64,000 bases of DNA from Undaria pinnatifida (taxonomy: Eukaryota; Sar; Phaeophyceae; Laminariales; Alariaceae). Where the stretch lies: positions 10,219,973 to 10,283,972 of the forward strand of contig JABAKD010000012.1 of NCBI GenBank assembly GCA_012845835.1, in the 5' to 3' direction. Position numbers and translations under genes: made by a program. Positions 19,895 through 43,339 of this stretch are shown piece after piece. The number at the start of each line of letters is the position of its first letter. The stretch's first letter is position 1. The notes under the pieces are model-generated. The model was not told the origin of the DNA and searched no databases. It saw only the letters and a program-made list of their open reading frames with translations.

Positions 19895-20229
19895 GGGTTA
19901 TCTGTAATTATCCATTGCTGATGAAGAACGTTGCTCAACTTTTATCAGCCACGCGATACATCGGCGTTGGCGAGCTTTCTCCGTGAAATGCTGGACTTCT
20001 TAGCCGGCCGTTGACATGTCGTCAAGACTGGTATTGCCAAGCGTGCCGTCGAGCAGGTTACTTTGGCAAAAGCCTTGCGGCTCTGTTATTAGAACGTTCC
20101 AACGACATTAGCATTGATCTCTGTTCTCAGAAGCGAAGCTCCTGCTTTTCAGGGCTGCAGAGCTTATCGTTTGTTCGAGAAAATCGATTGGGGCACACTA
20201 CTTGTGCATGAGACGAGGGGGGGTATCTC

Positions 20230-20290
20230 CGACATTGGTTGAATGGGTTTGATTGGGTTAGGGCTGGGATTAGGGTTAGGGTTAAATGTA
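20230..20290 (+). repeat. Interstitial telomere-like sequence
   Basis: GGGTTTGATTGGGTTAGGG is followed by GATTAGGGTTAGGGTTA. A 19-base stretch recurs in inverted orientation at about 38888-38906. Only two to three TTAGGG units are present, so this is not a telomere. Confidence 0.7.
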
Positions 20291-20880
20291 ATTCACAGGC
20301 AGTAATAGCGTAGGCCAACTAGTTTCTCCAGCAAGTGGTACCCTCGTTCAGGGCTCTCGCTGTACAACTACTCACAGCTGATATTTTGAATTTTTCTGAC
20401 CAAATAGTACTCGTGCATTTTTTTTTTTAAAAGCAGCACAGCAGTTCAAGGCCCTCTCTCCGCCTTGAAGAGTACCCAGTAAGCGTATGCGAGTACGCCA
20501 TAGCCATTTTTCAAAAGCCGCGTCGTCCGAAGCCCTCCGGCTTTGAAGCATTTTTCGTCGGCTGTGAGTTCGACCGGTTGACAGCTAAGCTGCGTGGTAC
20601 CATATATGTTTCGCTAATATACAGTACCAGGCATTTATAGTTGCACAAGAACTACTATAAAACTAACTATAAAAATTGAAAAACGTCAGCCGTGAGCACA
20701 ACCGATTGAATGGTCGAAACTCAACTTTGCAAGCTGCGTGGTACATGAAAATTGAAAAACATCAGCTGTGAGTACGACTGGTTGAATAGTTTTAACTGAA
20801 CTTTGCAAGCTGCGTGGTACACCTATGTTTCACTATATTGTGGAACGCTTGCTGACTATGCGCCGCTTGAAGCTGCTTGC
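20290..20880 (+). other. Gene-poor stretch with local repeats
   Basis: Two copies of an ~85-bp unit with CAAGCTGCGTGGTAC and CAGC(T/C)GTGAG lie at about 20640-20725 and 20745-20820. Similar words recur at 30910 and 38520. No convincing exon is visible. Confidence 0.5.
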
Positions 20881-20883
20881 GCT

Positions 20884-21110
20884 TTAGCGGCCGTTTGGAA
20901 CGATGTTGGATTTTGTTCTCCGGTCAACCTTCCGCGACGGCTTGTCCTCTCCCGTCGCTTGGCAGTCTTTCCCTGGCGTTACCTCACGTACGATAAGTAC
21001 ACCTCTCACCGAAACCCATATTACCTCTCGCGTATCCTGCTGCAGCTTCCCCAGGCGCTGAATTTGGTTAATATCTACGATCAAGTCATGCTTGCGGGGC
21101 GACTTAGAAG
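20884..21110 (-). CDS. Possible terminal exon of a minus-strand gene at 21 kb
   Basis: After acceptor ATGCCTGCAG (before 21110) the frame reads SKSPRKHDLIVDINQIQRLG and continues KLQQDTRE. It then either meets a donor (GAG then GTAATA, exon end 21025) or continues open to a stop at 20884 through PGKDCQATGEDKPSRK. The first codon is completed by the G at the end of the exon at 21270-21172, so phase supports the joint. If the donor is used, the next exon could be the long one at 19489 (phase 0 via CGGCTAG), which would fuse this with the large gene. Family unknown. Confidence 0.4.
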
Positions 21111-21171
21111 CTGCAGGCATAGACTAGACGCGGCGCAAAGGTACTTTTTATAGTCTTCTTCGCCTTCTCAC

Positions 21172-21270
21172 CTATTGTCGTTAGTCCATCCCCTCCCCTT
21201 TCACTGCTGCCAAAGCTGGCTCCTTCTGGTTGGGAACCATCCAAACCCGCAATATCAAGGCGGTGTACCT
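21172..21270 (-). CDS. Possible internal exon of the minus-strand gene at 21 kb
   Basis: The frame reads VHRLDIAGLDGSQPEGASF and on to GGDGLTTI, ending ATA-G before a strong donor, GTGAGA. The remaining G completes an Ala codon with the next exon at 21110. The acceptor (TTGGGATTAG) is acceptable, but the frame is open further upstream, so the exon start is uncertain. Confidence 0.4.
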
Positions 21271-21773
21271 CTAATCCCAAACGCAGGGGTAGCCACCAAA
21301 AGCTCCCCTTTCTATCCTGTGCGATGAGCTCACACCATCCCAGGATCAAACAGCGAACAGCGAAACACGGAAATACGACGATTTGACGGACGATTATTTT
21401 TTAAAGCATTTTGACGGTTTCAAAATAACTAACGCAAAGTGAACCTTCTGGAACTCCCTGCTGTTTTGCGGAGATGTTGGTATATATCGCACACTAATTC
21501 CAAGTAATTTGTCGCAAGAAAACAGCAAGCACGCACGTTTGCAAGTTCACCGGAGCCGCGCAAGCAGCAGCGAGGCACCTGTGGTAGTGTGTTCCTAGAG
21601 CCTTGGCCAGGACACCATTAGGAGCGAAGTCTATTATTTTTGGAAGCAAGGACGGACAGACGACGCCGACGAAAATACGATATTGTCTCGGCTTTGCGGA
21701 GGTGAGCCGGGTGGAGTGAGATGTCGAGGTTGAGCGACAGCATTTTCTGCCAAATACCCCCCCCCCCGACCCG

Positions 21774-21850
21774 AGATTGCCAGCTGAGAGGAACGCAAGG
21801 CGTGCTTGAGGTCGTTGTTTCTCTCAAGAAGAACACTCGACACCCTTCTC
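21774..21850 (-). CDS. Possible upstream exon, coiled-coil-like
   Basis: After GACCTGCAG (before 21850) the minus strand reads RRVSSVLLERNNDLKHALRS then SQLAIS, a leucine-spaced helical pattern. It runs into an 11-G homopolymer where the exon end cannot be fixed. It may be the exon before 21270-21172, but phase cannot be tested. Confidence 0.3.
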
Positions 21851-22462
21851 CTGCAGGTCTCAGTGTGTCCTCCTTTCACTGGGTGTTGTGTAGGGCCCGT
21901 GTGCCGAGCTCTCGTTGCGTCCCACGTGGGCCTAGAGGTGGCGGTGAAGTAGTAGACGAGTTCAGCAGTACCGCTGTTTTTCGCTGTCTGCTTTTCGTGC
22001 CGTGCTTGCTCAGCATGTCAGTGTGCGCTGCTGCTTCGGCTCCTCCGTGAAGAGATCAGCACTGGCGTTGGTGCTGCTGTCCATACCGCCATCATAGTCC
22101 GCCGTGGGCTCTCGTATGTACAACGTGCAGCAGCACGAGCAGCCTGCCATCCATCCCTACGGCCATTACTATGCATGGCGTCCGACCTTTTGTCACTCCC
22201 ATGCCGATATCCTGACCACGACCAACTGCTGTAATGGTGTTGTATTGAATGCAGACAAGGCTACCAGGTATCTGGCAAGATATACGACGTCTAAGCTGCA
22301 TGAGGTCAATAAACCACACAAACCGCTCACAGACCTGCTGTCCCACACTGCCATGTTTCTCTACCGGTATGTAACGCCTGCAGCTGCTCGAAAGAGTGCG
22401 CCGTTCCTCCGTTTGCAACAATACCAATGGCTCCCAACCTGCATCACCCCCATGCCGATATC

Positions 22463-22590
22463 GTGTCGAATAACGCTGTGTACGTACGTGAACTAATTAG
22501 TCTATACCAGGTAGGTGTATTTCGTGTCGAATAACGCTGTGTACGTACGTGAACTAATTAGTCTATACCAGGTAGGTGTATTTCGTCCGC
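22463..22590 (+). repeat. 64-bp tandem duplication
   Basis: The unit with GTGTCGAATAACGCTGTG, TACGTACGTGAACTAATTAG and TATACCAGGTAGGTGTATTTCG occurs twice in direct succession, without visible differences. Confidence 0.9.
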
Positions 22591-22599
22591 GGTCAACAA

Positions 22600-23385
22600 A
22601 CCACACAAGCGACAGACGTGCCTGGTATGTACGTACGATATTGATGCTGCTATCCATACTGCCACGATTCCGTCGTGGGCTATCGCATGTGTTATATGTA
22701 CAACAGCCTGCAGTTGCGCGAGCAATCTGCCATCTCTCCGATACAGCAGTACCAGTAACTTACGGTTTGCTCACGCACGTAGGCCAAAAGTCAACAGCTG
22801 CCTTTGAACGAGCCACACAAACCTCAGACACCAGACCTACCTGGTTGGTCTTGAGCCTTGATCCACGCGGCACGACTGGGCAGGACAATCGAGCATCAAG
22901 ATTCAAGAGGTTTGGAAAAAGGAATAACCCGAGAGGCTGAACTGGATCTGGTGATCTGTCTGATTGGCTTCACGAGTACCAGGTAGTCTAAAGCACGCAT
23001 TGCGCTGGCTGTGGGTCGTAGTGAGTGGGTAGTGGGCAGTATTATGCCTGCTGCCTGGTCCTCTAAAATACGTACTTCGAAGTATGATATGTGCTCGTAA
23101 ACTCCGGTAAGATGTAATACGTATGATACCAGGTACCTGGCTCGTACCGTATCGTACTTTGCGACGAATAGCATAGGGCCCTCTGACCACACAAGACGAC
23201 AAGCTCTACGGCCAGCAGCTTAGCAATAGGGTCGCAGCGACCCCTTCACCCCCGGCCGTACATTGTACTGCTGTTTTACCAATCAATACCCATGATACGT
23301 AGCAGGTGCGAAACATATTAAATAGATCCCGTCCCAGAAAGCCGAAATCAGGCTGTGGTGAGTAATATATGGTCAATGGACGAAG
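22600..23385 (+). other. Gene-poor stretch
   Basis: Only short frames, several ACCAGGTA words, and no supported exon, RNA gene or long repeat. Confidence 0.5.
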
Positions 23386-24192
23386 TATACCGTAAACTAC
23401 ACAAGATAACACACCCATATAAGATACCGCACCCCCTACAGAATACGACACCCCGGTGATAATTTTAGTTACGCCGCATACATTCACGGAGCCCCTCCTT
23501 TCTGCCACTGGGGTCATAGAACATCTGCCCCGTGGGTACACAACACCACACCCTGTGTGCGGGGGGAACACCCCGTGTGGAGACCTCCAAGAACATGAAG
23601 GTTGAGGGAGAGCAGAATGCCTCTGCAAGTGCCCCCGCTTCTCCGACAACTGCTTCGACCGCAGCAGTACAGCAGGCGCCACAGATCACGTCGTTCTTTC
23701 AACTCGAGCGCACTTCTCCTACACAAGCGACTCCTGCCACGAGTCCTCCTCCCGCTGCTGCTGATCTACCAGCAGCAGCAGCAGGCACCAACATGACAGC
23801 CCCCGCATCGCCTCACCAGTAGCGGCTCAACTCTACAAGGAGTGTTTCGGTATCCCCCCCCAAGCACGACCTGTGGGTGTTCGGAGGTGATCACACCCCC
23901 TGGTTTATCACACCCCCTCATTTATCACACCCCCATACACAACCTGTGGGTGTTCGGACGTGCTATCACACCCCCTGGTTTATCACACCCCCAAACGTAC
24001 CCTGTGGGTGGTCGGACGTGCTATCACACCCCCTGGTTTATCGCACCGCCTGGGGGCCACCGCGACCAGCACTCTATCACGGGGGCTACACAAGATACCG
24101 CACCCCCCACAGGATACCACACCCGGTGATAATATTTTCAAGCGCTCAAATGTATCACCGGGGGTGTGTTATCTTGTGTAGTTTACGGTATA
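23386..24192 (+). mobile_element. DNA transposon-like element with 31-bp terminal inverted repeats
   Basis: The first 31 bases (starting TATACCGTAAACTACACAAG) are exactly the reverse complement of the last 31. If the outer TATA is a target duplication, the TIR itself begins CCGTAAAC. A second inverted pair (CCGGTGATA) lies further inside. The interior has a small ORF and a ~65-bp CACACCCCCTGGTTTATC-type tandem repeat (about 23870-24055). It has no transposase, so it is non-autonomous. I cannot name the superfamily. Confidence 0.8.
23595..23822 (+). CDS. Small Pro/Ala/Thr-rich ORF inside the TIR element
   Basis: 75 codons from the ATG at 23595. The product is Ala, Pro, Ser and Thr rich apart from the segment VQQAPQITSFFQLERTS. 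ITSFF is the hydrophobic core of PCNA-binding PIP boxes, although the canonical Gln is one residue out of place. It could be a captured gene fragment or the disordered start of a lost protein. The frame is also biased by CAG/GCA repeats, so chance is possible. Confidence 0.3.
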   Translation: MKVEGEQNASASAPASPTTASTAAVQQAPQITSFFQLERTSPTQATPATSPPPAAADLPAAAAGTNMTAPASPHQ

Positions 24193-24199
24193 CGTGGTA

Positions 24200-26110
24200 T
24201 ACGACTGTTTACTGCTTAGAAGTCTACTGCTGTTGTACAGTAGTCAGTGTTATCCGAACCGGAGCAAGGTACGGTCCCATAATTCCGCATCCCCTGTGAA
24301 GGAGACGGTACTGCTGTTAATATTAAGGCCGCGGGGGATCTCCAAGGGATGTTTTGGAAAGTCGGCGCGAGTAGGCGTTTCGCCACAACATATTAACGAC
24401 TTGGAAATAGAGCTACAGGTTTTTCAAGCAATATGCACTGTTTTGGGATTATAACTGATGAATATATACCAGGGCTTGTCGTTGGCCGATGGTGCGGGCC
24501 GGGCCGGGCCGGGCCGGGAGAAGATTTTTGAAAGTTGCATGAACCGGGCCGAGAATTGTGAAAAATTGATGGGCTGGGCCAGGCAGCGGTCGATCATGTG
24601 AGAAATTGATGGGCCGGGCCGGGCCGGGCCGCGGCCCATGAGGCGGCCCACGTGTTTCACGGGCTGAACCTGGCCGCGGCCCACGTTACGTGGTGCGTTG
24701 TAAAATGTGAATGTAAAACGGCTACGAATCGGCATATAATATAAACCATTTTACGGATATGCAGAAAACGTATGCTTCAGCGAACTTTCCTCAGGCAGCA
24801 AGTCACTTCGAAAGCGCTCTCTCTCTTTGTGCCTGGTGCTTGAAAGGTGTTTTCTAAACGTCACCGAACAGCCCAATACTGGCGGCAGCTGTCAACGGGC
24901 AGGCTGTAAGCCAGGCAGCTGTGCCCTTCGCTTGTATGATGCGCCATACGCTTTTGTGCATGGTTGTTGCCGATGCCGCTGCTGGTGCTGATATTATCTC
25001 TGTTGGTATATGCATATAGTACACGAGTGTTGCGATATCTAGGGTTGAGTCGGTACGACTTACGTCGGCGGCTAGTTATTTGTCGGACTAATATCGGCCG
25101 TGAACCGAGATGCCGGCTACCCGACCTACTGAGTTTTATTTGTTGTTGGAAGGCTTTTTCAATTCGGGATATTTATGCCCGTTGAATCCCATTGCGATAC
25201 CAAAAAGGTAATTCATACCGCCATCTTGCTCCATTATACTTTTATTCGACCACCCAAAAGGCATTTTACTCCCCGTTATGTTCCCCACCACGCCGAAATA
25301 GCTCAAAATATGTTCGTCAGAGATCAATCATGCGGTATCGACCTACACTTGTTTTTTGCGGTATTATTTGGTGTGTAAAACCGTCACCGACAACAAGGCA
25401 GAGCGTGCGCTTTGTCCGTTTTTTCCTCGTAGATGAAGCAAGGTTTTGTACCTTTTTCGGGGGCATTTTCCGCAGGAGGCAGCAACATATCCGGCGACGG
25501 TTTTTATGCTGCGTCATCATGCCCCTAAACGGATAATTAGGCTAGCTCGGCCCTGATTTTGGCATTATGCTCGTATGCTAATTTGTGCAAAAAAGACGGC
25601 TTTTGCGAGAAATTATGCTGGCCCAAAGGCCTTACATGCCCTGTGACTCTGCTACGTGGGTCGGGGGATCCACACGCACACACGCTCGCATGGCGGAACG
25701 ATATGCGTTCCTCCGATGAGTCGTCTGAGTCTGCGTCTTGTTGTAGCTGCGGGTCCATCGAGCAGCTTCCTCGCTTGATATGCTATACGACGTACCATAT
25801 AATGTGTCTGTTGTGTGCGAAAACGCTTTGTCGTTACTATGATACCGGGTATTGTATGATATGATAGGTGGCTTTACGACTTGCCGCGTCGCCATCGACG
25901 CGCGCGTCTCGCGCAAGATTGAGAGAGACATTAACAAAACCAATAACCCCATGGTGGGATTATGACGTTTACCTCTGGGAATAATCTAGGCACCGCTAGC
26001 TCCGTGATGAGGGCGCTGTGTCGGTCGTATCCCCGTCAGATAATACTGCGACCGAAAATATTGCTGTCAAGGTCCTCTAGTCCGGGGCAGAATCACCTAT
26101 TTCATGATTT
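24200..26110 (+). other. Gene-poor stretch with a GGGCC array
   Basis: GGGCCG-type units cluster at 24494-24525 and 24612-24640 within diverged copies of a ~60-bp unit. Elsewhere only short frames occur; a cysteine-containing plus-strand frame at 25559-25864 has no supporting splice signals or family. Confidence 0.4.
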
Positions 26111-26119
26111 GTACTTGTC

Positions 26120-26381
26120 GTTTGAGTGTTTTTCTTGTTCTTGCGTACACTGAAGTTTTTTTTTGTGTTGAAACTTGAGGGAATCTAGGAAATATATATT
26201 TAATGCGCTTTTCGTGTGTAAAAATGGAGTCAAGTAGCGTACTATTTTATTTTTTTTTGTGTGTTTTTCTTGTTCTTGCGTACACTGAAGTTTTTTTGTG
26301 TTGAAACTTGAGGGAATCTAGGTAATATTTAATGCGCTTTTCTTGAGTGTAAAAATGGAGTCAAGTAGCGTACTATTGGCC
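26120..26381 (+). repeat. ~130-bp tandem duplication
   Basis: Two direct copies share GTTTTTCTTGTTCTTGCGTA, TTGAAACTTGAGGGAATCTA and GGAGTCAAGTAGCGTACTAT. The first runs about 26124-26250, the second about 26260-26381. Confidence 0.9.
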
Positions 26382-27057
26382 TCCGCCGGCGCCTTCAGTG
26401 GGCTCCTCCGGAGGCGCGTCCGGCAGGCTATCCGGGGGCGCCTCCAGCCGGCCCCCCTCCGCTTGGGGGGGGGGTCTTGTCTCGCTTCGCTCGCGTGGCG
26501 TTTTAGTCGGCACATTGGCTAGCTTCGCCAGCCGACTTACAGACCAAAACACCAAATGCTCTTGCATCGGGGTACCCACTGTAGACAGTCCATTGCTGTT
26601 AACCCCGTTTCCAACTCTTAATTTTTCCCTTGTCTATGATCAAGTGTATTTTCCCTTTAGCTTGGGTGCAGTGCTAATAGAGTTGATTCCTTTGGAGCCC
26701 CAAAAACTCTCCCTATACTAATTCCAAGTGAGTTGTCCCCGTAAATGGGTTAGGGTCAAGCCCGGCCTGCGCCGTCGCCGTCGCCTCGCCTTGCCTCGCC
26801 TTGTCTCGCCTGCTGTCGTCGGCTTCTCAAACTTTTGCGGGGTTCCTCGTTCCCAATCTCGCCCCCTCGCCCCCGATTCTTCGGACTTGCTCGCGTCTGT
26901 GCGTGCGTTAGGTACATAGGGCGGGGGATACGATCGACCATTTTACGCCCCCCGCCCCCCCCCCCGTCTCCCAGTTATCGACTTAGATCATATTATGCGG
27001 GGTGGAGAACGCTAACTCCGTAGAAGGGGAATGATCGCATCACGTAGTGTGAATGAA

Positions 27058-27390
27058 TATGGTAAGGCACCCACGAGGAAGTTACATAGTAATACCCATT
27101 GCTGTCTCTGGAGTGGCCACACCAGAAAACAAAGTATAAATCGTTGGCTCTGTCATCCATAAGCACGAAAGTAGGCGCAAGGCACCGAAGTCCGTCTTAC
27201 GAGCGGTTCTTGGAAGGATGCAGTTCACCCTTGATGCGACTCGCCGAACACGTCACGGCGCTTCGCGCTTGGTGCAAACAAGGCCTGTAGGTTCGGTGGA
27301 AACCCGACATGCTCCGTCACGGCGTTTCTAGGGTCTAATAACTATGGCCATACGACTACGGCCATGCATGAATATCGAATACACCCCCCC
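27058..27390 (+). repeat. Dispersed repeat R1, copy 2
   Basis: A close match to 1045-1380, ending in an 11-C run after GAATACA. It lies upstream of the TAF12 gene. Confidence 0.75.
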
Positions 27391-27539
27391 CCCCCTGATA
27401 TCGATATTGCTCGCATGTTCCAGCCTTCAGTGATTCGGTAAGCCTATTTATATATCCCAACTCGATATCTTATCCCCTCTATTTTGTTTTGCTTGCATCC
27501 GTTGTGTACGTTACGATTCGCAGAGCGAGTGAAGTTGGT

Positions 27540-28240
27540 GCGCCGTTTTTTTCGTTGGTGGAATCCTGGGTGTGGTCAACCAGCGTTGGTGAGATTATGC
27601 TTTCTGGCGTGATCGACCTGCCTCGGTGATCAGTGATCAACCAGGCCATGTTGTGGGGTGTTCTTTCCAACCATTCTTGATGTGATCAACCTTCGTTGGT
27701 GTGATCTATCTTCGTTGGTGTGTTCAACCAGCCATCTTCTTGGGTGTTCAAACCAACCATGCTTTGGTGTGATCAACTATCCTTGGTGTGACAAGACAGC
27801 CAACAAATATATTTACGGTTTGATCAACCATCTTTTGGGGTGATCGCCGCCCGTCCTTGGTTTCGGTAAGGTCGAGGGGTCCCCCGATAAAGCAGTCTGA
27901 GCAAGGCGGTATCCCGATACATGGCGGTCGAAATCGTTTGGCGCGACTGGGAAACTGGACTAAAGTACTCATGACCTGGAGTGATTAAGGCGGCTTCCCC
28001 CTATAATGCGGTCATATTGCTATGATACGCCACTGCTTCGCTGGGAGATCCCTATAGTGCTCTAGGGGGTTCAACGAAATTTTCTGGTGTGGTCGACAAT
28101 CCTTGGTGTTCCTCAATCAAGCGTCTTTGGTGTTGTCGGGACAACCATCTTTGGGGTCACCGTCACATCAACTCGTATTTTATTGGTGTCATCGCCCAAC
28201 CACCCGTACTGCGATCAACCAACCATCCTGTAGGTGTCGC
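27540..28240 (+). repeat. Degenerate TTGGTGTGATCAACCA minisatellite upstream of TAF12
   Basis: Variants of TTGGTGTGATCAACCATC recur through about 700 bp, dense at 27580-27850 and 28080-28240, with a non-repeat stretch between. The array ends about 40 bases before the TAF12 start codon, so it covers the expected promoter and 5' UTR. Confidence 0.75.
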
Positions 28241-28274
28241 CAGCCATAAGCGACGGGTCGGGGGAGGCACGATC

Positions 28275-40131
<11,857 letters not shown>

Positions 40132-40539
40132 CGCCACACGTGTATGACGAACAACTACTAACAGTACCCGCGTATTTTTGTTTTCTGTTCACCTCTTTTG
40201 GGACCTAGTTATAGCGAAAGCGGGTGGGGTTGGGGGTGCGGTGGGGGTGGGAGAGGGTGTTGGAGTTAGTGCGCGGGCGGCAGCGTTGTGTGTTGTGCAA
40301 CAGAGACGGAGGTAGAAGGGGCGGCGGGCTGACGCCATCCGGCTGCGCGAAAAACTGCTGACAGTACCTACGCCATTTTTGCTGTTTTGCAGGTTTGCGG
40401 CCCAGGTGTAACGGGGGGGGGGGCGGGGGCGAGGGGGTGTGAGGTTGGCGGGGATTCGCTACTGGAGGCGGACGTAGAAGGGGCGGCGAGTGGACACCAT
40501 CCCACCCGTGTGTGACGAAACCCTGGTGACAGTACCCGC

Positions 40540-41280
40540 GTTTTTTAGTGCCGATTAATCGTTTTGGAAGCTAGGCATATCGACCCAATGTATCTGTGTC
40601 AGGCGGTGAGGTCTTATCATCTGCCCACGTAGTGGGCACGTGTGTGTAATACTTTCGGGTCCCAGGTATACTTTATAGTATAGCAGCCCAAACTTTGCCA
40701 AACATTTGGTCGCATCGCCCACTTAGTGTGATCGTACAGCAATATGGACATATGGACTGGTGATCATTCATACCCCCTTTTTATGTTTCTGCTGTTGAAC
40801 GCTTACTGGACCCGGGACAGGGGACCAAGTCTACATGCCGGGTGGTGCGGTTTGACGGTCCGTCGATTAGTGGTGTGAGCATATAGATGCTTGCTACGGA
40901 ATAGCTGCAGCTTTTTTTATTTTATATTTTCTGGGGCTTGTCAGTTGAGGAGCTCTTTTCTTTTTTCTCTCCCAAAAACCATTTTTCGGGTAAAAAGTAA
41001 TGGCGCTACAGGATGATAAGCGATCCCATATGGCTTCTATAGGTATACACCCTGTTGACCCTGATAGCTACACTGTAGTTCCAAGGGGAGTCGCCGACCT
41101 ATATCCTCAATGAGGACACACAACTCGTAATGCGCGCGATCGGAGTATCACACACAGCTTGCAAAGATGCGAGTTTCGACGAAATCTTTCTAGATCTCAC
41201 AGCTGGAGTGTATTTTTATTTTTTATATAACATATCATAGCTATATAAAACGAAAATGGTTGCGAGAAAAAAAATGTCGG
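40540..41280 (+). other. No gene seen
   Basis: No supported exon or RNA gene. A GTTGAGGAGCTC word near 40946 is shared with other dispersed repeats at 30788, 49250 and 49890. Confidence 0.5.
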
Positions 41281-41284
41281 AAAT

Positions 41285-41370
41285 TCGGACGATTTTGGGT
41301 TAAAAAACCCCCCTCCCGTAACCCATTCAGAAAACGATTCAGCCGAAAAGTGTTGCCTCTATCGTAGCAC
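41285..41370 (+). repeat. Dispersed repeat R2, truncated copy
   Basis: CGATTTTGGGTTAAA, CCATTCAGAAA and CAGCCGAAAAGTG, CTCTATCGTAGCACGCG match other R2 copies; the CCCGACATG core is missing. Confidence 0.6.
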
Positions 41371-41399
41371 GCGCGTGTCTACAGATGCACGAGTAGAGT

Positions 41400-42640
41400 G
41401 CTCATGCGGTGTGCGCGTATCGGGCGTGTGTGTCGGGGCGATGTAAGCCAGGGTATGCACCCCCCCCCCCCACCTTGCGCGGTCCGGGCTGCTTCGTGTG
41501 GGGCCGATGCTGCATGCGTCGCTTTTTTTCGCCAAGGCATTTGGGTTTTCTTCCCCCCCGGTCAAGCCCCAATGCTGTGGCCGTCAGGCAGGGGGCGGTG
41601 CTGCTGTAGATGTTTTTCTTCGACCTGTGCTTTCCACTCACGTGGTCCCAAAGAAGGCGTAGGTGTCTGAAGAGGGGCGAAACATGCACAACCAAGAGGG
41701 TTGGTGAGACATGTGTTCTAGCGCCCTCGATCCTGGCTGGGAGGTGGGTGGGCGTCCTATTGGCTGCACATGAAAGGTAAGGAAAATAAGGGCTGGGAGA
41801 ACACCTCCCCCCCCCCCTCTCCCGCGTGCCCCCTCAATGGGCCAGGCGTCAAGGCAGGACTCGAAAACGTAAGTCTCGATCGAGGCGTTCAACAGTATCA
41901 ACCACGCTTTCAGACTTGATGATTTTGGGGCTCATGGACAGCGACAAAACAAGGCATAAGCGCGGTCGAGTATCTCCAGGCTGAAGCAAGCCGCACATCC
42001 GCCAAAAGATATAAAAGTGAGTTCGGAAGTCAGCATACGTACGCAACAGACCCACACGTATACGTATGTTGCAAGACTCGCAGCTGAAAAAGACTACTAC
42101 TGGTACACCGCATGCCACCCAGCAGGAAACCAAGCAATGTACAAATCCGAGGATTAAAAAAAAACAACAATAAGGAAAAGGTATAACGAGAGAAATAGAA
42201 GCAAGAAGAATAATGCGTACCAGTACGTTACAAGACTCGCCAGCAGGGGGGGGTGCAGCGAAGTAAGGCAAACTAGACCGCGCTCCGAAAGAAAAACGAC
42301 AAAAAATGCACGTCCCCGATATAAGCCACCAAAATGAAATAAGACAACCACGTACGTACATACGCTGCACGTAGAAAGTTAATTCATGCGTGAGCTCGCC
42401 TGCATGATGAGGGTGTGTGGGGGGGAAATCAGCCGATAAACCAACCAGCAATGCTGCCAATTCGCATGCATGCGTACGAAAGTCAAATGGAAACTAGAGG
42501 AAGAAACAAACTAAAAGAAACGAGGAAAGAAAAGGAAAACACAACTTTAGCAGATCCTAGGAATCGACCGCAAATGGCACTGGGCATATAGAGAGGGCGT
42601 CAAGTGCACAAAGGGCACCTAGAGGGGAGAATGCAACAAG
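41400..42640 (+). other. No convincing gene
   Basis: Several overlapping frames of more than 80 codons occur, including a 203-codon hydrophobic minus-strand one (42460-41849). None has splice support, a domain or a sensible composition. Confidence 0.4.
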
Positions 42641-42652
42641 GCAAACAAGTCC

Positions 42653-43333
42653 ATGCGGCCTTACGCTATAGGTGCACCTACGACCATGGGAAAGCGCACA
42701 TGCGTCAAGACGATGATGGTGGCCAGACCCAGACTTCAGTCTCATGGACAAGGCGCCCTCCCCCCCCCCCCCCCCTCCCCCCTCCTCGCCCCCCCCCCGC
42801 CCTCCCCCCCCGCCGCTTATAGATGCCGGCAATGGGGGGCACTGCCGCGGCCTTCGCGTGTGACTCTGCAACTCTACACTATCGATGCCGTGCCGTTTCC
42901 GCATGAATGCCTCTGGCCCCTACTCGACCCGTCGAAACCATCTGCCGGCCTTCTGTGCACTTTGTCCATCCCGTCTCACCACTTGCAGTCCTATGACGTC
43001 ACAGTCTACATCCTCGCAAATATTCGGGATCACCTCGGCGTGGTCTATACCGTTTGTGCCCTTGAAAGCGAGTGTCCGGACGTTGAACGTACACACGACG
43101 AGCTCCCCGTTCTCGACCTAGCACGCGCATTAGCTCGTAGTTTTTCCGAGCCACCCTCCGACTTCTCCCACGTCTCCCTCTCTTCTTCCGGGCCTCTCAT
43201 TTCCTCCCTTTCCCCCTCTGCTTTTCCCAAACAAAGTCAGTGTGTTACCCAGGGTTATACTTGGACGGTGCGGCGGTGCGCTGATACATTCTTCTCGTCA
43301 GAATTTCACTTTGCGTATCACATCAACTTCTGA
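42653..43333 (+). CDS. Unrecognised ORF, 226 aa
   Basis: The plus-strand frame starts ATG at 42653, passes through a poly-Pro stretch (C-run) at codons 37-56, then an ordered-looking part: RVTLQLYTIDAVPFPHECLW, SYDVTVYILANIRDHLGVVY, ESECPDVERTHDELPVLDLA. A possible donor (AAACAAAG then GTCAGT) lies near 43232. The ordered half has third-position C bias and no stop over about 130 codons on either side of the CG-poor flanks, so a real exon is plausible, but I cannot place it in a family. Confidence 0.35.
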   Translation: MRPYAIGAPTTMGKRTCVKTMMVARPRLQSHGQGALPPPPPSPLLAPPPPSPPAAYRCRQWGALPRPSRVTLQLYTIDAVPFPHECLWPLLDPSKPSAGLLCTLSIPSHHLQSYDVTVYILANIRDHLGVVYTVCALESECPDVERTHDELPVLDLARALARSFSEPPSDFSHVSLSSSGPLISSLSPSAFPKQSQCVTQGYTWTVRRCADTFFSSEFHFAYHINF

Positions 43334-43339
43334 GGGCCG

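Noticed and set aside
41849-42460. 203-codon hydrophobic minus-strand frame
   Set aside because: It crosses purine-rich, GTAC-repeat sequence, has no splice support or known motif, and hydrophobic runs follow from the T-rich minus strand.
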